64,000 bases of DNA, taken from the NCBI RefSeq assembly GCF_001653795.1, contig NZ_CP011514.1, forward strand, positions 4,544,279-4,608,278. The letters run 5' to 3'. Under the pieces are notes generated by a model. It worked only from the letters and a program-made list of their open reading frames with translations. It made no database searches and was not told the origin of the DNA. This DNA comes from Mitsuaria sp. 7. Lineage in GTDB: Bacteria > Pseudomonadota > Gammaproteobacteria > Burkholderiales > Burkholderiaceae_C. Made by a program: the position numbers and the translations under genes. Shown here piece after piece: positions 27,352 to 36,216 of this stretch; the stretch's first letter is position 1; the number at the start of each line of letters is the position of its first letter.

Positions 27352-27420
27352 CATGGGCGGACGGAGGAAGGTCGGCCGGCCTCAGCCGCTGCCGCTGCCG
27401 CTGCGATCGCAGCAGTCGCG

Positions 27421-29826
27421 TCAGGCAAGCAGGCGACTGGGATCGACTTCGAGCTTGGCGAGCGCGTTGCGCGTCGCCTTCACGGTGAGCGACTCGTCCT
27501 GCGCCGGCAGCATCAGCCCCGCCTGCAGGAACGCGGCCAGACGGCTCAGCTGGAACAGCACGCCCCGCCCTTGCGGCGAGACGAACAGGATCAGGTGGTG
27601 CCGCAGTCCGCGCCAGACCAGCTGGACCGGCTCGACCCGTCCCCGGTAGTCCAGCATGTACCAGCTGCCGACCTGCAGCTCGCGCGCCCACGCCAGCATC
27701 GCCGTCGACGGGGCGGCGCCGCCTTCGGCGACCACTTCCAGGCCTTCGCACTCGTGGCTGGACAGGTCGCGCACCAGCGTCTCGTTGATCTCGCCGGAAT
27801 CGGGCGACGGCAGCATCGCTTCCAGCGTCTCGAGCTGGCTCATCAGGTCGTCCAGCCGCTCGCGCGGGATCGCCGCGGTCTTGGCCGTGAACGCAGCGGC
27901 CAGCGCGTTGTTCAGCGACCGGATGTGCTCGTCCTGGCGCTCATGCGTCAGGCCCGCGTGGCCCATGCCGTCGCGCAGCGTCTTCAACAAGGGCGGCAGG
28001 CGACGGATCACCTCGGCACGGTCCTCGCGCGAGACCTTCGCGCTCGCCGACCAGATCAGGTCGGCCGCGGCACGTTTCATCGCCTTGGTCTGCTCGGCCT
28101 GGGGACCATAGCGCACGCCCGTCACCGCCAGCACGTCCGCCCAGACCTGGAAGAGGAAGTCGCGTACGCCGTCCTGCACGGGGACCTCGGACAACATCTT
28201 GCGCAGCTCGATCGTGTACTGGATCGCCAGCGTCTCGCGCTGCTCGACCTGCTGCGCGAGCGACACGCCCTTCTTCGAGACCTCGTTCTCCTGCTCGAAG
28301 TAGTGGTCGAGGAACTTCTCGAACTCGGTCAGCACCGTCTGGAACACGCGTCTGCCGGTGTCGGGGTAGGCCTCGACGACCTGCACCACGCGCTTGATCT
28401 CGCGCTCGAGCGCGTCGCCGATCTCGGCGGTCGAGGTGCTGAAGCCCATCACGCACGAACCCATCCGGTCGATCAGGCGGCGTGCGGGGTGGTCGTCGGT
28501 GGCGAAGAAATCAGGCTCGCTGACCGCCACGCGCAGCACCGGCATCTGCAGCCGCGCGAACCAGACCCGGATCGCCGGCGGAATGCGTTCTTCCTGCAGG
28601 ATGGCCTGGAACAGCAGCGCGACCAGCTCGATCGTGGCGCGCTCGGCCGGCGTGTCGGCGGCGTTCTTCAGGACCTGCTTCAGCGCCTGGTTGCGGTGGC
28701 GGATCTCGTCGAGCGCCTGCGGCGCCGTCAGTTGCTGATCGATCGTCGCGACCTTGTCCGCGCGGCGCTGCACCGCTTCCTGCGCGTGATTGATCGCGGC
28801 GCTCAGCCGCGGCGAACCGGCCCGTGTCGGAGGACCGCCCGCATGTCCGTTCGGATGCCCGGACATCGTCCCCGGACCGCCTGGCGCCGCGGGCAGTCCG
28901 CTGCGCGTCGCCGGCCCCGCCGCCGGCATGCCGGAACGTGTCGCGGTCGGCATGGGCGCCTGGGGTTGCGGCTGCGCCAGTTCCGGCACATGCCGCGCGA
29001 GCACGCGCTGCAACTGCGCCATCACCTGCTGGGCCGACTGGCTGGCTGGCGTCCCCGCCGGACCGGCCGGCTGGACGCCCACCTGCCCAGCCTGCGGCGC
29101 GATGCCGCCATGCGCATGACCTGACCCCTGGGCGGGACCCAGCGGCGCGGCCTGCGTCATCCCCCCCGCCGGCGCATTGCGGCGGATGAAGGGACGCAGG
29201 TCCACCTCGGGCATCACGCCCTGCTGGATCAGCCAGTGGTTGGCCTCGTGATAGGCCTCGTTCAGCAGTTGGGAGAACTCGTGGTGCAGCCAGCGCTGCA
29301 GCATCTGCCAGACCGAGCTGCTCAGTCCGGCCTCGAACCAGGCGTCGAGCACCAGCCGCGCCAGCACCTGCGCGCGCAGCAGGTCCTGCTGCGGGAGGTC
29401 CTCGACGCGCTCCAACGACTGCATCCGGTTGCGCAGGTCGCTGAACTCCCAGCTGGCCTTGTCCATCATCGCCAGCGCCAGACGCGAGGCGATGATCTCG
29501 CGCTCGATCGTGTCGTCGCTGACGAGGGTCAGGTTCTGCGGGCGCGACGACAGCGAGGCCGACCGCGAATCGCCCGCCCCATGGTGGTACGCGTGCCGCA
29601 GCGACTTGCCCAGCCGCGCATGCCAGGGGGTCGAGGACCGCTGCCAGGCCTCGAAGGCGTCGCGCCGGGCCATCTGCAGCGAGTGCTCGGCCGGTTGCAT
29701 GAGCTGGTCCTGCACCGCCGTGGTCAGCACCGCCACCATGGCGGGCAGACCTCGCAGCAGCACCTCCGTGTGGACGCGCCGCGCTTGCGAAGCCAGGGCC
29801 TGGGATCTTGCGTCGGCGGCGGTCAT
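27421..29826 (-). CDS. DUF1631 family protein
   Basis: This 801-residue cytoplasmic protein of the DUF1631 family is common in beta- and gammaproteobacteria and uncharacterised. It is mainly helical, with a Pro/Gly/Ala-rich low-complexity linker at about residues 215-325. The long conserved helical region runs from about 330 to 680. The C-terminal 90 residues (WYMLDYRGRVEPVQLVWRGL, then LILFVSPQGRGVLFQLSRLA) are beta-rich and look like the PilZ-like end seen in some DUF1631 proteins, so a link to cyclic-di-GMP is possible but not shown; the RxxxR motif of a true PilZ domain is not evident. It is 33 bases downstream of secF. Confidence 0.8.
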   Translation of the reverse strand: MTAADARSQALASQARRVHTEVLLRGLPAMVAVLTTAVQDQLMQPAEHSLQMARRDAFEAWQRSSTPWHARLGKSLRHAYHHGAGDSRSASLSSRPQNLTLVSDDTIEREIIASRLALAMMDKASWEFSDLRNRMQSLERVEDLPQQDLLRAQVLARLVLDAWFEAGLSSSVWQMLQRWLHHEFSQLLNEAYHEANHWLIQQGVMPEVDLRPFIRRNAPAGGMTQAAPLGPAQGSGHAHGGIAPQAGQVGVQPAGPAGTPASQSAQQVMAQLQRVLARHVPELAQPQPQAPMPTATRSGMPAAGPATRSGLPAAPGGPGTMSGHPNGHAGGPPTRAGSPRLSAAINHAQEAVQRRADKVATIDQQLTAPQALDEIRHRNQALKQVLKNAADTPAERATIELVALLFQAILQEERIPPAIRVWFARLQMPVLRVAVSEPDFFATDDHPARRLIDRMGSCVMGFSTSTAEIGDALEREIKRVVQVVEAYPDTGRRVFQTVLTEFEKFLDHYFEQENEVSKKGVSLAQQVEQRETLAIQYTIELRKMLSEVPVQDGVRDFLFQVWADVLAVTGVRYGPQAEQTKAMKRAAADLIWSASAKVSREDRAEVIRRLPPLLKTLRDGMGHAGLTHERQDEHIRSLNNALAAAFTAKTAAIPRERLDDLMSQLETLEAMLPSPDSGEINETLVRDLSSHECEGLEVVAEGGAAPSTAMLAWARELQVGSWYMLDYRGRVEPVQLVWRGLRHHLILFVSPQGRGVLFQLSRLAAFLQAGLMLPAQDESLTVKATRNALAKLEVDPSRLLA

Positions 29827-29859
29827 CGAACTCGAGTGTGAGGAGTGCGGATGACTCTA

Positions 29860-30894
29860 CTACACCACCGCGCCTGCGTTGGGGTCATCCGGGTCCCCGG
29901 CCTTGGCGGGCCCCGCCTTGACCAGGTCCTCGCGCTTCACGCCCAGCCACATCGCGATCGCGGCGGCCACGAAGACCGACGAGTAGATGCCGAACAGGAT
30001 GCCGATCGTCAGCGCCACCGCGAAGTAGTGCAGCGTCGGGCCGCCGAACAGCAGCATCGACAGCACCATCATCTGCGTCGAGCCGTGCGTGATGATCGTG
30101 CGGCTGATCGTGGAGGTGATCGCGTGGTCGATGACCTCGTGGGTGTTGAGCTTGCGGTACTTCCGGAAGGCCTCGCGGATCCGGTCGAAGATGACCACCG
30201 ACTCGTTCACGGAGTAGCCCAGCACCGCCAGGATCGCCGCCAGCACCGCCAGCGAGAACTCCCACTGGAAGTAGGCGAAGAAGCCCAGGATGATCACCAC
30301 GTCGTGCAGGTTGGCGATGATGCCGGCCACGGCGAACTTCCACTCGAAGCGGAACGCCAGGTACAGCATGATGCCGATGACGGTGAAGCCCAGCGCGTAG
30401 GCGGCGTCGTGCGCCAGCTCGGCGCCGACCGACGGACCGACCACCTCGCTGCGGGTCAGCTTCAGCGGCTCGGCGGTGCCGACCGCGCAGGCCTGACGCG
30501 TCACGGCCTCACCCTGCGGCGTGACCTCCTGATGCGAGACGACCTGGCCGTTCTCGGACTTGCACAGCTCGGTGAACACACGGCTGACCAGCACGTCCTG
30601 CTTGACGTCGGGCTTGACCGGCAGCCGGATCATGACGTCGCGCGAGGTGCCGAAGTTGGTCACCTGGATCTCGCCGAAGCCCATCTGCTCGACGATATGC
30701 CGCGTCTTGTTGACGTCGGCGGCCTGGGCGTACTGCACCTCGACCACCGTGCCGCCGGTGAATTCGATCGAGAAGTGCAGGCCCTTCGTCAGCAGGAAGA
30801 ACACTGCGGCGACGAAGGTGAGGAAGGACACGGCGTTGAGGATCAACGCGTGCTTCATGAACGGGATGTCCCGTTTGATTCGGAAGAATTCCAT
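29860..30894 (-). CDS. secF: Protein translocase subunit SecF
   Basis: This 344-residue inner-membrane RND-type protein works with SecD in the proton-driven late steps of Sec export. It shows the first membrane segment (ALILNAVSFLTFVAAVFFLL), the periplasmic P1 domain from about 40 to 150 (FSIEFTGGTVVEV), and the conserved membrane motif GYSVNESVVIFDRIREAFR near residue 220. Six membrane spans are expected. It lies 36 bases downstream of secD. The C-terminal tail is short and Pro/Asp rich. Confidence 0.97.
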   Translation of the reverse strand: MEFFRIKRDIPFMKHALILNAVSFLTFVAAVFFLLTKGLHFSIEFTGGTVVEVQYAQAADVNKTRHIVEQMGFGEIQVTNFGTSRDVMIRLPVKPDVKQDVLVSRVFTELCKSENGQVVSHQEVTPQGEAVTRQACAVGTAEPLKLTRSEVVGPSVGAELAHDAAYALGFTVIGIMLYLAFRFEWKFAVAGIIANLHDVVIILGFFAYFQWEFSLAVLAAILAVLGYSVNESVVIFDRIREAFRKYRKLNTHEVIDHAITSTISRTIITHGSTQMMVLSMLLFGGPTLHYFAVALTIGILFGIYSSVFVAAAIAMWLGVKREDLVKAGPAKAGDPDDPNAGAVV

Positions 30895-30930
30895 GGCGGG
30901 GTGCGCTCGCTAAGGGGGCCGCAGCCGTTG

Positions 30931-32838
30931 TTACTTGGCCTCGACGGCGTCCGCCGTCGATTCGGTCGGGAGCGCGGTCGTGCCGGGCTTCCAGACGGTG
31001 CCGATGGACACGGACTTCAGCCGCTTGCGCCCGCCGTACCAGAGGTTGACCAGCGCGCGAGAGAACATCACCGACGAGATCATCGAGGTGATGATGCCCA
31101 GGCAGTGCACCACGGCGAAGCCCTTGATCGGACCCGAGCCGAAGGCCAGCAGCGCCAGGCCCGCGATCAGCGTCGTCACGTTGGAGTCCAGGATGGTCGC
31201 CCAGGCGCGTTCGTAGCCGGCGTGGATCGCCTGCTGCGGCGCGAGCCCGGCGCGCAGTTCCTCGCGCACCCGCTCGTTGATCAGCACGTTGGCGTCGATG
31301 GCCATGCCCAGCACCAGCGCGATCGCGGCGATGCCCGGCAGGCTCAGCGTGGCCTGCAGCATCGACAGCACCGCCAGCAGCAGCAGCAGGTTGAAGCCCA
31401 GCGCCACCGCGGAGAACACGCCGAACATCATGTAGTACAGGCACATGAAGATCGCCACCGCGACGAAGCCCCAGGTCACCGACGCGATGCCCTTGTCGAT
31501 GTTGTCCTTGCCCAGCGACGGGCCGATGGTGCGTTCCTCGATGATCTCCATCGGCGCGGCCAGCGAGCCGGCGCGCAGCAGCAGCGCGGTGTCGCTGGCT
31601 TCCTGCGTGGACATGGCGCCGCCGGTGATGGAGAAGCTGTTGCCCAGTTCGCCGCGGATGACCGGCGCGGTCACGACCTGACCCTTGCCCTTCTCGAACA
31701 GCAGGATCGCCAGACGCTTGCCGATGTTCTCGCGCGAGACGTCCTTGATGACGCGGGCGCCCTTGGCGTCCATCTTCAAGGTCACGGAGGGCTGGTGGTT
31801 CTCGTCGAAGCTCGGCTGCGCGTCGTTCAGGTTGTCGCCGGTGACGACGACCTGGCGCTTGACGATGATCGGCGTGACGCCGTCCTTCTCGGTGAAGCGC
31901 TCGGTGCCGAAGGGCACGGGACCGGTGCCCGCCAGCGCGGCCTGGGCCTCGGCGCTGTCGTCCACCATGCGCATCTCCAGCGTCGCGGTGCGGCCGATGA
32001 TGTCCTTGGCCTTGGCCGTGTCCTGCACGCCCGGCAGCTGGACGACGACGCGGTCGCGGCCCTGCTGCAGGATCACCGGCTCGGCCACGCCCAGCTCGTT
32101 GACGCGGTTGTGCAGCGTGGTGATGTTCTGCTTGATCGCGGCGTCCTGGACGGCGATCACCGCCTTGGGCGTCAGCGAGCCGGTCAGGCGCAGCTCGGTG
32201 CCCGCGCCGGAAGGCGTCCACGCGAAGTCGGGCACCTGGTCGCGCAGCAGGTTCTGCGCCTGCGTGCGGGTGGCTTCGTCGCGGAAGCCGATGGCGACGT
32301 CGTTGCCCTCGCGGGTGACGCCGGCATGGCGGATCGTCTTGTCGCGCAGCATCGTGCGGACGTCGGACGCCATGGATTCGGCCTTCTTCGTCAGCGCCGA
32401 CTTCATGTCGACCTGCATCAGGAAGTGCACGCCGCCGCGCAGGTCCAGGCCCAGGTACATCGGGAACGCGTGCAGCGCGGTCAGCCAGGCCGGCGAGCGC
32501 GACACCAGGTTCAACGCGACGATGTAGGTCGGATCGTTGGTCTCGTTGCCGTTCAGGGCCTTCGCGATCGCGTCCTTGGCCTTGATCTGGGCGTCGGTGT
32601 CATGGAAGCGGGCACGGATGGAGCCGCCTTCCAGATGCACGAAGTCCGGCGTGACGCCGACCTGCGTGATCGCCTGCTCGACGCGTTGGCGGACGGTGTC
32701 GTCGATCTTGACGACGACCTTGGCGCTGGACACCTGCACCGCCGGCGCTTCGCCGAACAGGTTGGGCAGCGTGTAGATCAGGCCGACCAGCAGTGCCACG
32801 ACGAGCAGCACGTACTTCCACAGCGGGTAACGGTTCAT
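30931..32838 (-). CDS. secD: Protein translocase subunit SecD
   Basis: This 635-residue inner-membrane partner of SecF has the first span (YVLLVVALLVGLIYTLPNLF), a large periplasmic domain including YLGLDLRGGVHFLMQVD near residue 120 and KDIIGRTATLEMRMVDD, then five further spans with AIDANVLINERVREELR near 530. The start at 32838 is preferred because AGGAT lies nearby upstream and homologues begin MNRYPLWKY. It sits between yajC and secF in the usual yajC-secD-secF order; tgt and queA, which precede yajC in many relatives, are absent. Confidence 0.97.
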   Translation of the reverse strand: MNRYPLWKYVLLVVALLVGLIYTLPNLFGEAPAVQVSSAKVVVKIDDTVRQRVEQAITQVGVTPDFVHLEGGSIRARFHDTDAQIKAKDAIAKALNGNETNDPTYIVALNLVSRSPAWLTALHAFPMYLGLDLRGGVHFLMQVDMKSALTKKAESMASDVRTMLRDKTIRHAGVTREGNDVAIGFRDEATRTQAQNLLRDQVPDFAWTPSGAGTELRLTGSLTPKAVIAVQDAAIKQNITTLHNRVNELGVAEPVILQQGRDRVVVQLPGVQDTAKAKDIIGRTATLEMRMVDDSAEAQAALAGTGPVPFGTERFTEKDGVTPIIVKRQVVVTGDNLNDAQPSFDENHQPSVTLKMDAKGARVIKDVSRENIGKRLAILLFEKGKGQVVTAPVIRGELGNSFSITGGAMSTQEASDTALLLRAGSLAAPMEIIEERTIGPSLGKDNIDKGIASVTWGFVAVAIFMCLYYMMFGVFSAVALGFNLLLLLAVLSMLQATLSLPGIAAIALVLGMAIDANVLINERVREELRAGLAPQQAIHAGYERAWATILDSNVTTLIAGLALLAFGSGPIKGFAVVHCLGIITSMISSVMFSRALVNLWYGGRKRLKSVSIGTVWKPGTTALPTESTADAVEAK

Positions 32839-32993
32839 GAGGACATCCTCTGCAAACCAGGCGCCGTGGCGACCGATGCGGGGCATCGGGCGGGCGGGCG
32901 CCTCTGAAAACCGACCCGGCGCGTGCGTCGCACGGGCCGGGTCGTCAGGGAGCGGTCACGCCGGACGCGGCCGCCCCGGGTCGGGGTTTCGAA

Positions 32994-33323
32994 TTATTTC
33001 GAGACGGTGCCCTTGGGCAGGACCTGCACGACGGACGTGCGCTGGACCTGGATCTCGACGCCGGAGGCGATCTCGACGGTCAGGTACTGCTCGCCGATCT
33101 TGACGACCTTGCCGAGCATGCCGCCGCCGGTGATGACCTCGTCGCCCTTGGCCAGGGCCTCGACCATCGTCTTGTGCTCCTTCTGGCGCTTCATCTGGGG
33201 ACGGATCATCACGAAATACATGACGACGAAGACGGCCACCAGGGGCAGCATCTGCAGGAAGCCGCCCGTGGGGTCGGACGAGGCAGCAGGCGCGGCCTGG
33301 GCGAAAGCGTTGGAAATAAACAC
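32994..33323 (-). CDS. yajC: Sec translocon accessory protein YajC
   Basis: This 109-residue protein has a single membrane span (LQMLPLVAVFVVMYFVMIRP, about residues 24-43), then the cytosolic YajC domain (KRQKEHKTMVEALAKGDEV, GMLGKVVKIGEQYLTVEI). It associates with SecDF. It leads the yajC-secD-secF group and is 155 bases from secD; it is divergent from the GntR gene. Confidence 0.95.
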   Translation of the reverse strand: MFISNAFAQAAPAASSDPTGGFLQMLPLVAVFVVMYFVMIRPQMKRQKEHKTMVEALAKGDEVITGGGMLGKVVKIGEQYLTVEIASGVEIQVQRTSVVQVLPKGTVSK

Positions 33324-33539
33324 GTCGATATCCCTCAGGAATTGCGTTGGCGCCGGCCAGGGGCCGGAGCGCCGCCGGACACGAGGTCCTGGCGTACGGA
33401 AGAACCGGTGATTGTATGCGGCCCATCCGGCCGGCCCGGCACCCGCCGGACGCGGATTTAACTGGGGTTGACCTGCGCAAACTCAATCCGATACCGCCCC
33501 GGAGTTACCCGCACGCCGGACCTGCGATGATGCGCGCCC

Positions 33540-34205
33540 ATGACTTCAGACACCCTTGAGTTGCAGGACGTCGACAAACGTCGCCAGGCGGACCAGGCCT
33601 ACGACGCGATCGAGACGCTGATCGCGACCTTGCAGCTGCGCCCGGGCGCGCCGGTGGTGGAGACGGAACTGATCGCGCGGATCGGCCTGGGCCGGACACC
33701 GACGCGCGAAGCGCTGATGCGGCTGGTCGCCAGCGGCCTGATCGCGCAGCAGCCGCGGCGCGGCCTGCTGGTCAGCGACATGCCGCTGGCGGAACACCTG
33801 GATCTGCTGGAAGCGCGCCGGCCGCTGGAGCGGCTGATCGCCTGCTGCTCCGCCCGCCGGGCGTCGCCGGCGCAGCGCTCGGAGCTGCTGGCCTGCGCGG
33901 CCCTCATGGCGGAGGCGGCCGAGCAGCAGGACCTGGAGGCCTACATGCGGGTGGACCAGGCGCTGGACCGGGTCAACCACACGGCCTGCCGCAACCGCTA
34001 CGCGGTGGCGGCGGTGCTGCCCATGATCATCCAGTGCCGGCGCTTCTGGTACGCGTACCGGCATCTGGGCGACGTCGCCGTCGGCGCGCGCGCGCATCAG
34101 CGCCTGGCGGAGGCGATCGCGGGCGGGGACGGCGAAGCGGCCGCAGCGGCCTCGGACCTGTTGATGGATCACTTGCGCGCCTTCACGCAGCAGGTGATCG
34201 CCTGA
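33540..34205 (+). CDS. GntR-family transcriptional regulator with FCD-type domain
   Basis: This 221-residue protein has an N-terminal winged HTH (residues 15-80), with the recognition region LGRTPTREALMRLVASGLI, followed by an all-helical FCD ligand-binding domain (LDLLEARRPLERLIACC to the end). FCD regulators usually respond to organic acids or sugar acids and regulate an adjacent operon. TTGACC at 33468 with a GATACC-like element 16 bases later is a possible promoter. The neighbouring EamA gene is convergent, so the target operon is not evident. Confidence 0.85.
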   Translation: MTSDTLELQDVDKRRQADQAYDAIETLIATLQLRPGAPVVETELIARIGLGRTPTREALMRLVASGLIAQQPRRGLLVSDMPLAEHLDLLEARRPLERLIACCSARRASPAQRSELLACAALMAEAAEQQDLEAYMRVDQALDRVNHTACRNRYAVAAVLPMIIQCRRFWYAYRHLGDVAVGARAHQRLAEAIAGGDGEAAAAASDLLMDHLRAFTQQVIA

Positions 34206-34281
34206 GTCTCGCGGCGCATCTGCGGCGACCGACCGCGTCCTGGGACGGACAGACCGCATCGATCGCGGAGCGACCGCTTCC

Positions 34282-35220
34282 TCAGGCGCGACGGCGCAAG
34301 GTCCACAGCGCGACGGTGATCAGGCCGACGCCGATCATCTGCGAGAGGCTCAACGCGCGACCGTAGACCGCCCAGTCGACCAGCACGGCCGTGCCGGGAT
34401 AGACGAACTGCAGCACCGCGATGCGCCCGGTGCCGAGCCGTGCCATGCCGGCGTACAGCACGACATAGGCCAATCCGGTGTGCAGGACGCCAAGTCCCGC
34501 CAACCACCCCCAGGACGCACCGAACGCCGGCAACCCGTGCATCAGCGGCCATGGCAGCAGCACGACGGCGCCCACGATGCACTGCCCCGCCGACAACGCG
34601 AACGATCCGGCGCGTTCGGCCTCGAGCTTGGCGATGAAGCTCGCCGCGGCGTAACTCACCGATCCGATCAGGCACAGGGCCACCCCGAGCGCATACCCCG
34701 GCAGTTGCAGGGCCCCGCCCGCCCCTCCCGCAGGCGCGAACACCTCATCCGCGATGCCCGTGGCCAACGTGAGGCCACACAACGCAATGGCGGCGGCCAG
34801 CCACTGCGCGCGCGTCACGCGTTCGCGCAGCCAGAACGCACCCATCGCCATCAGCCAGAAGGGTTGCACATGAAAGACGACCGTCGACACCGCGATCGAG
34901 CAACGCGGGATCGCCGCGAAGAACAGTCCCCAGTTCAGGACGGTGAGCAGCCCCACGGCGAGCACCGCGCCCAGCGCGCGGCCGCGCAGCCGCAGGAGTT
35001 CGCCGAGCTGGCCGCGCACCGCGCCCCACACCAGCAGCGCCGCGAGCCCGAACACGCAGCGGAACCACACCGTCGTGGCGGGGTCCTGCGCGGCCTCCTC
35101 GACGAACACGCCGATCGTGCCGAGCAGCAGCCCGCCGCCGACCATGAGCGCCTGGCCTTCGCGCAGGCGCCGGTCCTGCGCGGAGGAGGACAAGGCAGAG
35201 GAGACGTAGGACGTGGACAT
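34282..35220 (-). CDS. EamA/DMT-family transporter
   Basis: This 312-residue membrane protein has about ten spans arranged as two EamA repeats (first repeat about 28-150, GGGLLLGTIGVFVEEAAQD; second about 175-305, ending QMIGVGLITVALWTLRRR). Members export amino acids, nucleosides or drugs. The gene is divergent from the LysR gene at 35320, the usual arrangement in which the LysR protein controls the transporter, so co-regulation is likely. Substrate unknown. Confidence 0.85.
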   Translation of the reverse strand: MSTSYVSSALSSSAQDRRLREGQALMVGGGLLLGTIGVFVEEAAQDPATTVWFRCVFGLAALLVWGAVRGQLGELLRLRGRALGAVLAVGLLTVLNWGLFFAAIPRCSIAVSTVVFHVQPFWLMAMGAFWLRERVTRAQWLAAAIALCGLTLATGIADEVFAPAGGAGGALQLPGYALGVALCLIGSVSYAAASFIAKLEAERAGSFALSAGQCIVGAVVLLPWPLMHGLPAFGASWGWLAGLGVLHTGLAYVVLYAGMARLGTGRIAVLQFVYPGTAVLVDWAVYGRALSLSQMIGVGLITVALWTLRRRA

Positions 35221-35319
35221 GCGACAAGTCTGGGCTTACGTCCGCATCCGGCAAAGCGAATCCTCTTCACGCTTAGCATCAGGGAATCGAATGGATGCCC
35301 TCGACGGGCGGAGGACCCG

Positions 35320-36216
35320 ATGCCCTCGACCGACCTTCAACTGGATTGGCTGCGCGCCTTCGTCGCGGCGGTGGATGCCGGCTCGCTGACGGCGGCGGGC
35401 GTGCTGGTGCATCGCTCGCAGTCGGCGCTGAGCATGCAGATCGCCAAGCTGGAACAGGCGGTCGGTCAGCCGGTGCTCGTGCGCTCGCCGCGACGGTTGG
35501 ACCTCACGCCGGCGGGACACGAGCTGCTCGGCCACGCGCGTCGTCTGATCGCGCAGCATGACGAGGCGGTCCAGGCCCTCTGGCGCGAGACGCTGCACGG
35601 CCGGCTCACCATCGGCGTGCCGGAGGACTACGCCCTGCCCTACCTCACCCCGGTGCTGCGCGACTTCGCGGGCCGGCACTCGGCGGTGGAACTGACCCTC
35701 GTCTGCCAGCAGTCGACGGTGCTGATCCCGCGGGTGTTGCGCGGCGAGGTCGACGTGGCCGTCGTGACGCGTGATCGCGCGGGGCGCGGACAGCCGCTGT
35801 TCGACGAACCGCTGGCCTGGTTCGGCGCGCCGCGCTTCGAGGTGTGGCGGCAGACGCCGCTGCCCGTCGCGGTCTACGAGTCCGGCAGCCTCGCGCGCAA
35901 GGCGGCGCTGTCGGCGCTGACGGCGTTGAAACGGCCTCACCGCATCGTCTGCGACAGCGCCAGTCCGGCCGGCATGCTGGCCGCCGTCGAGAGCGGCCTG
36001 GCGATCGCGCTGTTCACGCGCTGCAGCGTGCCGGAGGGCATGGCGCTGCTCGACGAACGCCACGGCATGCCGCCGGCGACCTCGCTGCCGGCCATGTCGG
36101 TGGTGCTGATGCGGAGCAAGGCATCGGCCGGTTCCGCGGCCGCCGATGCCTTCGCGGGCCAGGTCTTGCGCACGCTGGCACGCACGCGGACGGGCTCGAC
36201 TATGCTGCGCCGATGA
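35320..36216 (+). CDS. LysR-family transcriptional regulator
   Basis: This 298-residue protein has a complete N-terminal winged HTH (LDWLRAFVAAVDAGSLTAAG, then SQSALSMQIAKLEQAVGQPV) and a substrate-binding C-terminal domain (RLTIGVPEDYALPYL, VDVAVVTRD). GGAG lies seven bases before the ATG at 35320. It is divergent from the EamA exporter, with 99 bases between starts, and its stop overlaps the start of the next gene (ATGA), so it may regulate either or both. Confidence 0.88.
   Translation: MPSTDLQLDWLRAFVAAVDAGSLTAAGVLVHRSQSALSMQIAKLEQAVGQPVLVRSPRRLDLTPAGHELLGHARRLIAQHDEAVQALWRETLHGRLTIGVPEDYALPYLTPVLRDFAGRHSAVELTLVCQQSTVLIPRVLRGEVDVAVVTRDRAGRGQPLFDEPLAWFGAPRFEVWRQTPLPVAVYESGSLARKAALSALTALKRPHRIVCDSASPAGMLAAVESGLAIALFTRCSVPEGMALLDERHGMPPATSLPAMSVVLMRSKASAGSAAADAFAGQVLRTLARTRTGSTMLRR

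Noticed and set aside
26725..27420. topA expected after smg
   Set aside because: No DNA topoisomerase frame is present; a terminator follows smg and the next gene is DUF1631 on the other strand.
29845..32907. Very long plus-strand open frame of about 1000 codons opposite secD and secF
   Set aside because: It is the antisense of two certain genes, has His/Asp/Arg-rich composition typical of high-GC shadow frames, and no family resemblance.
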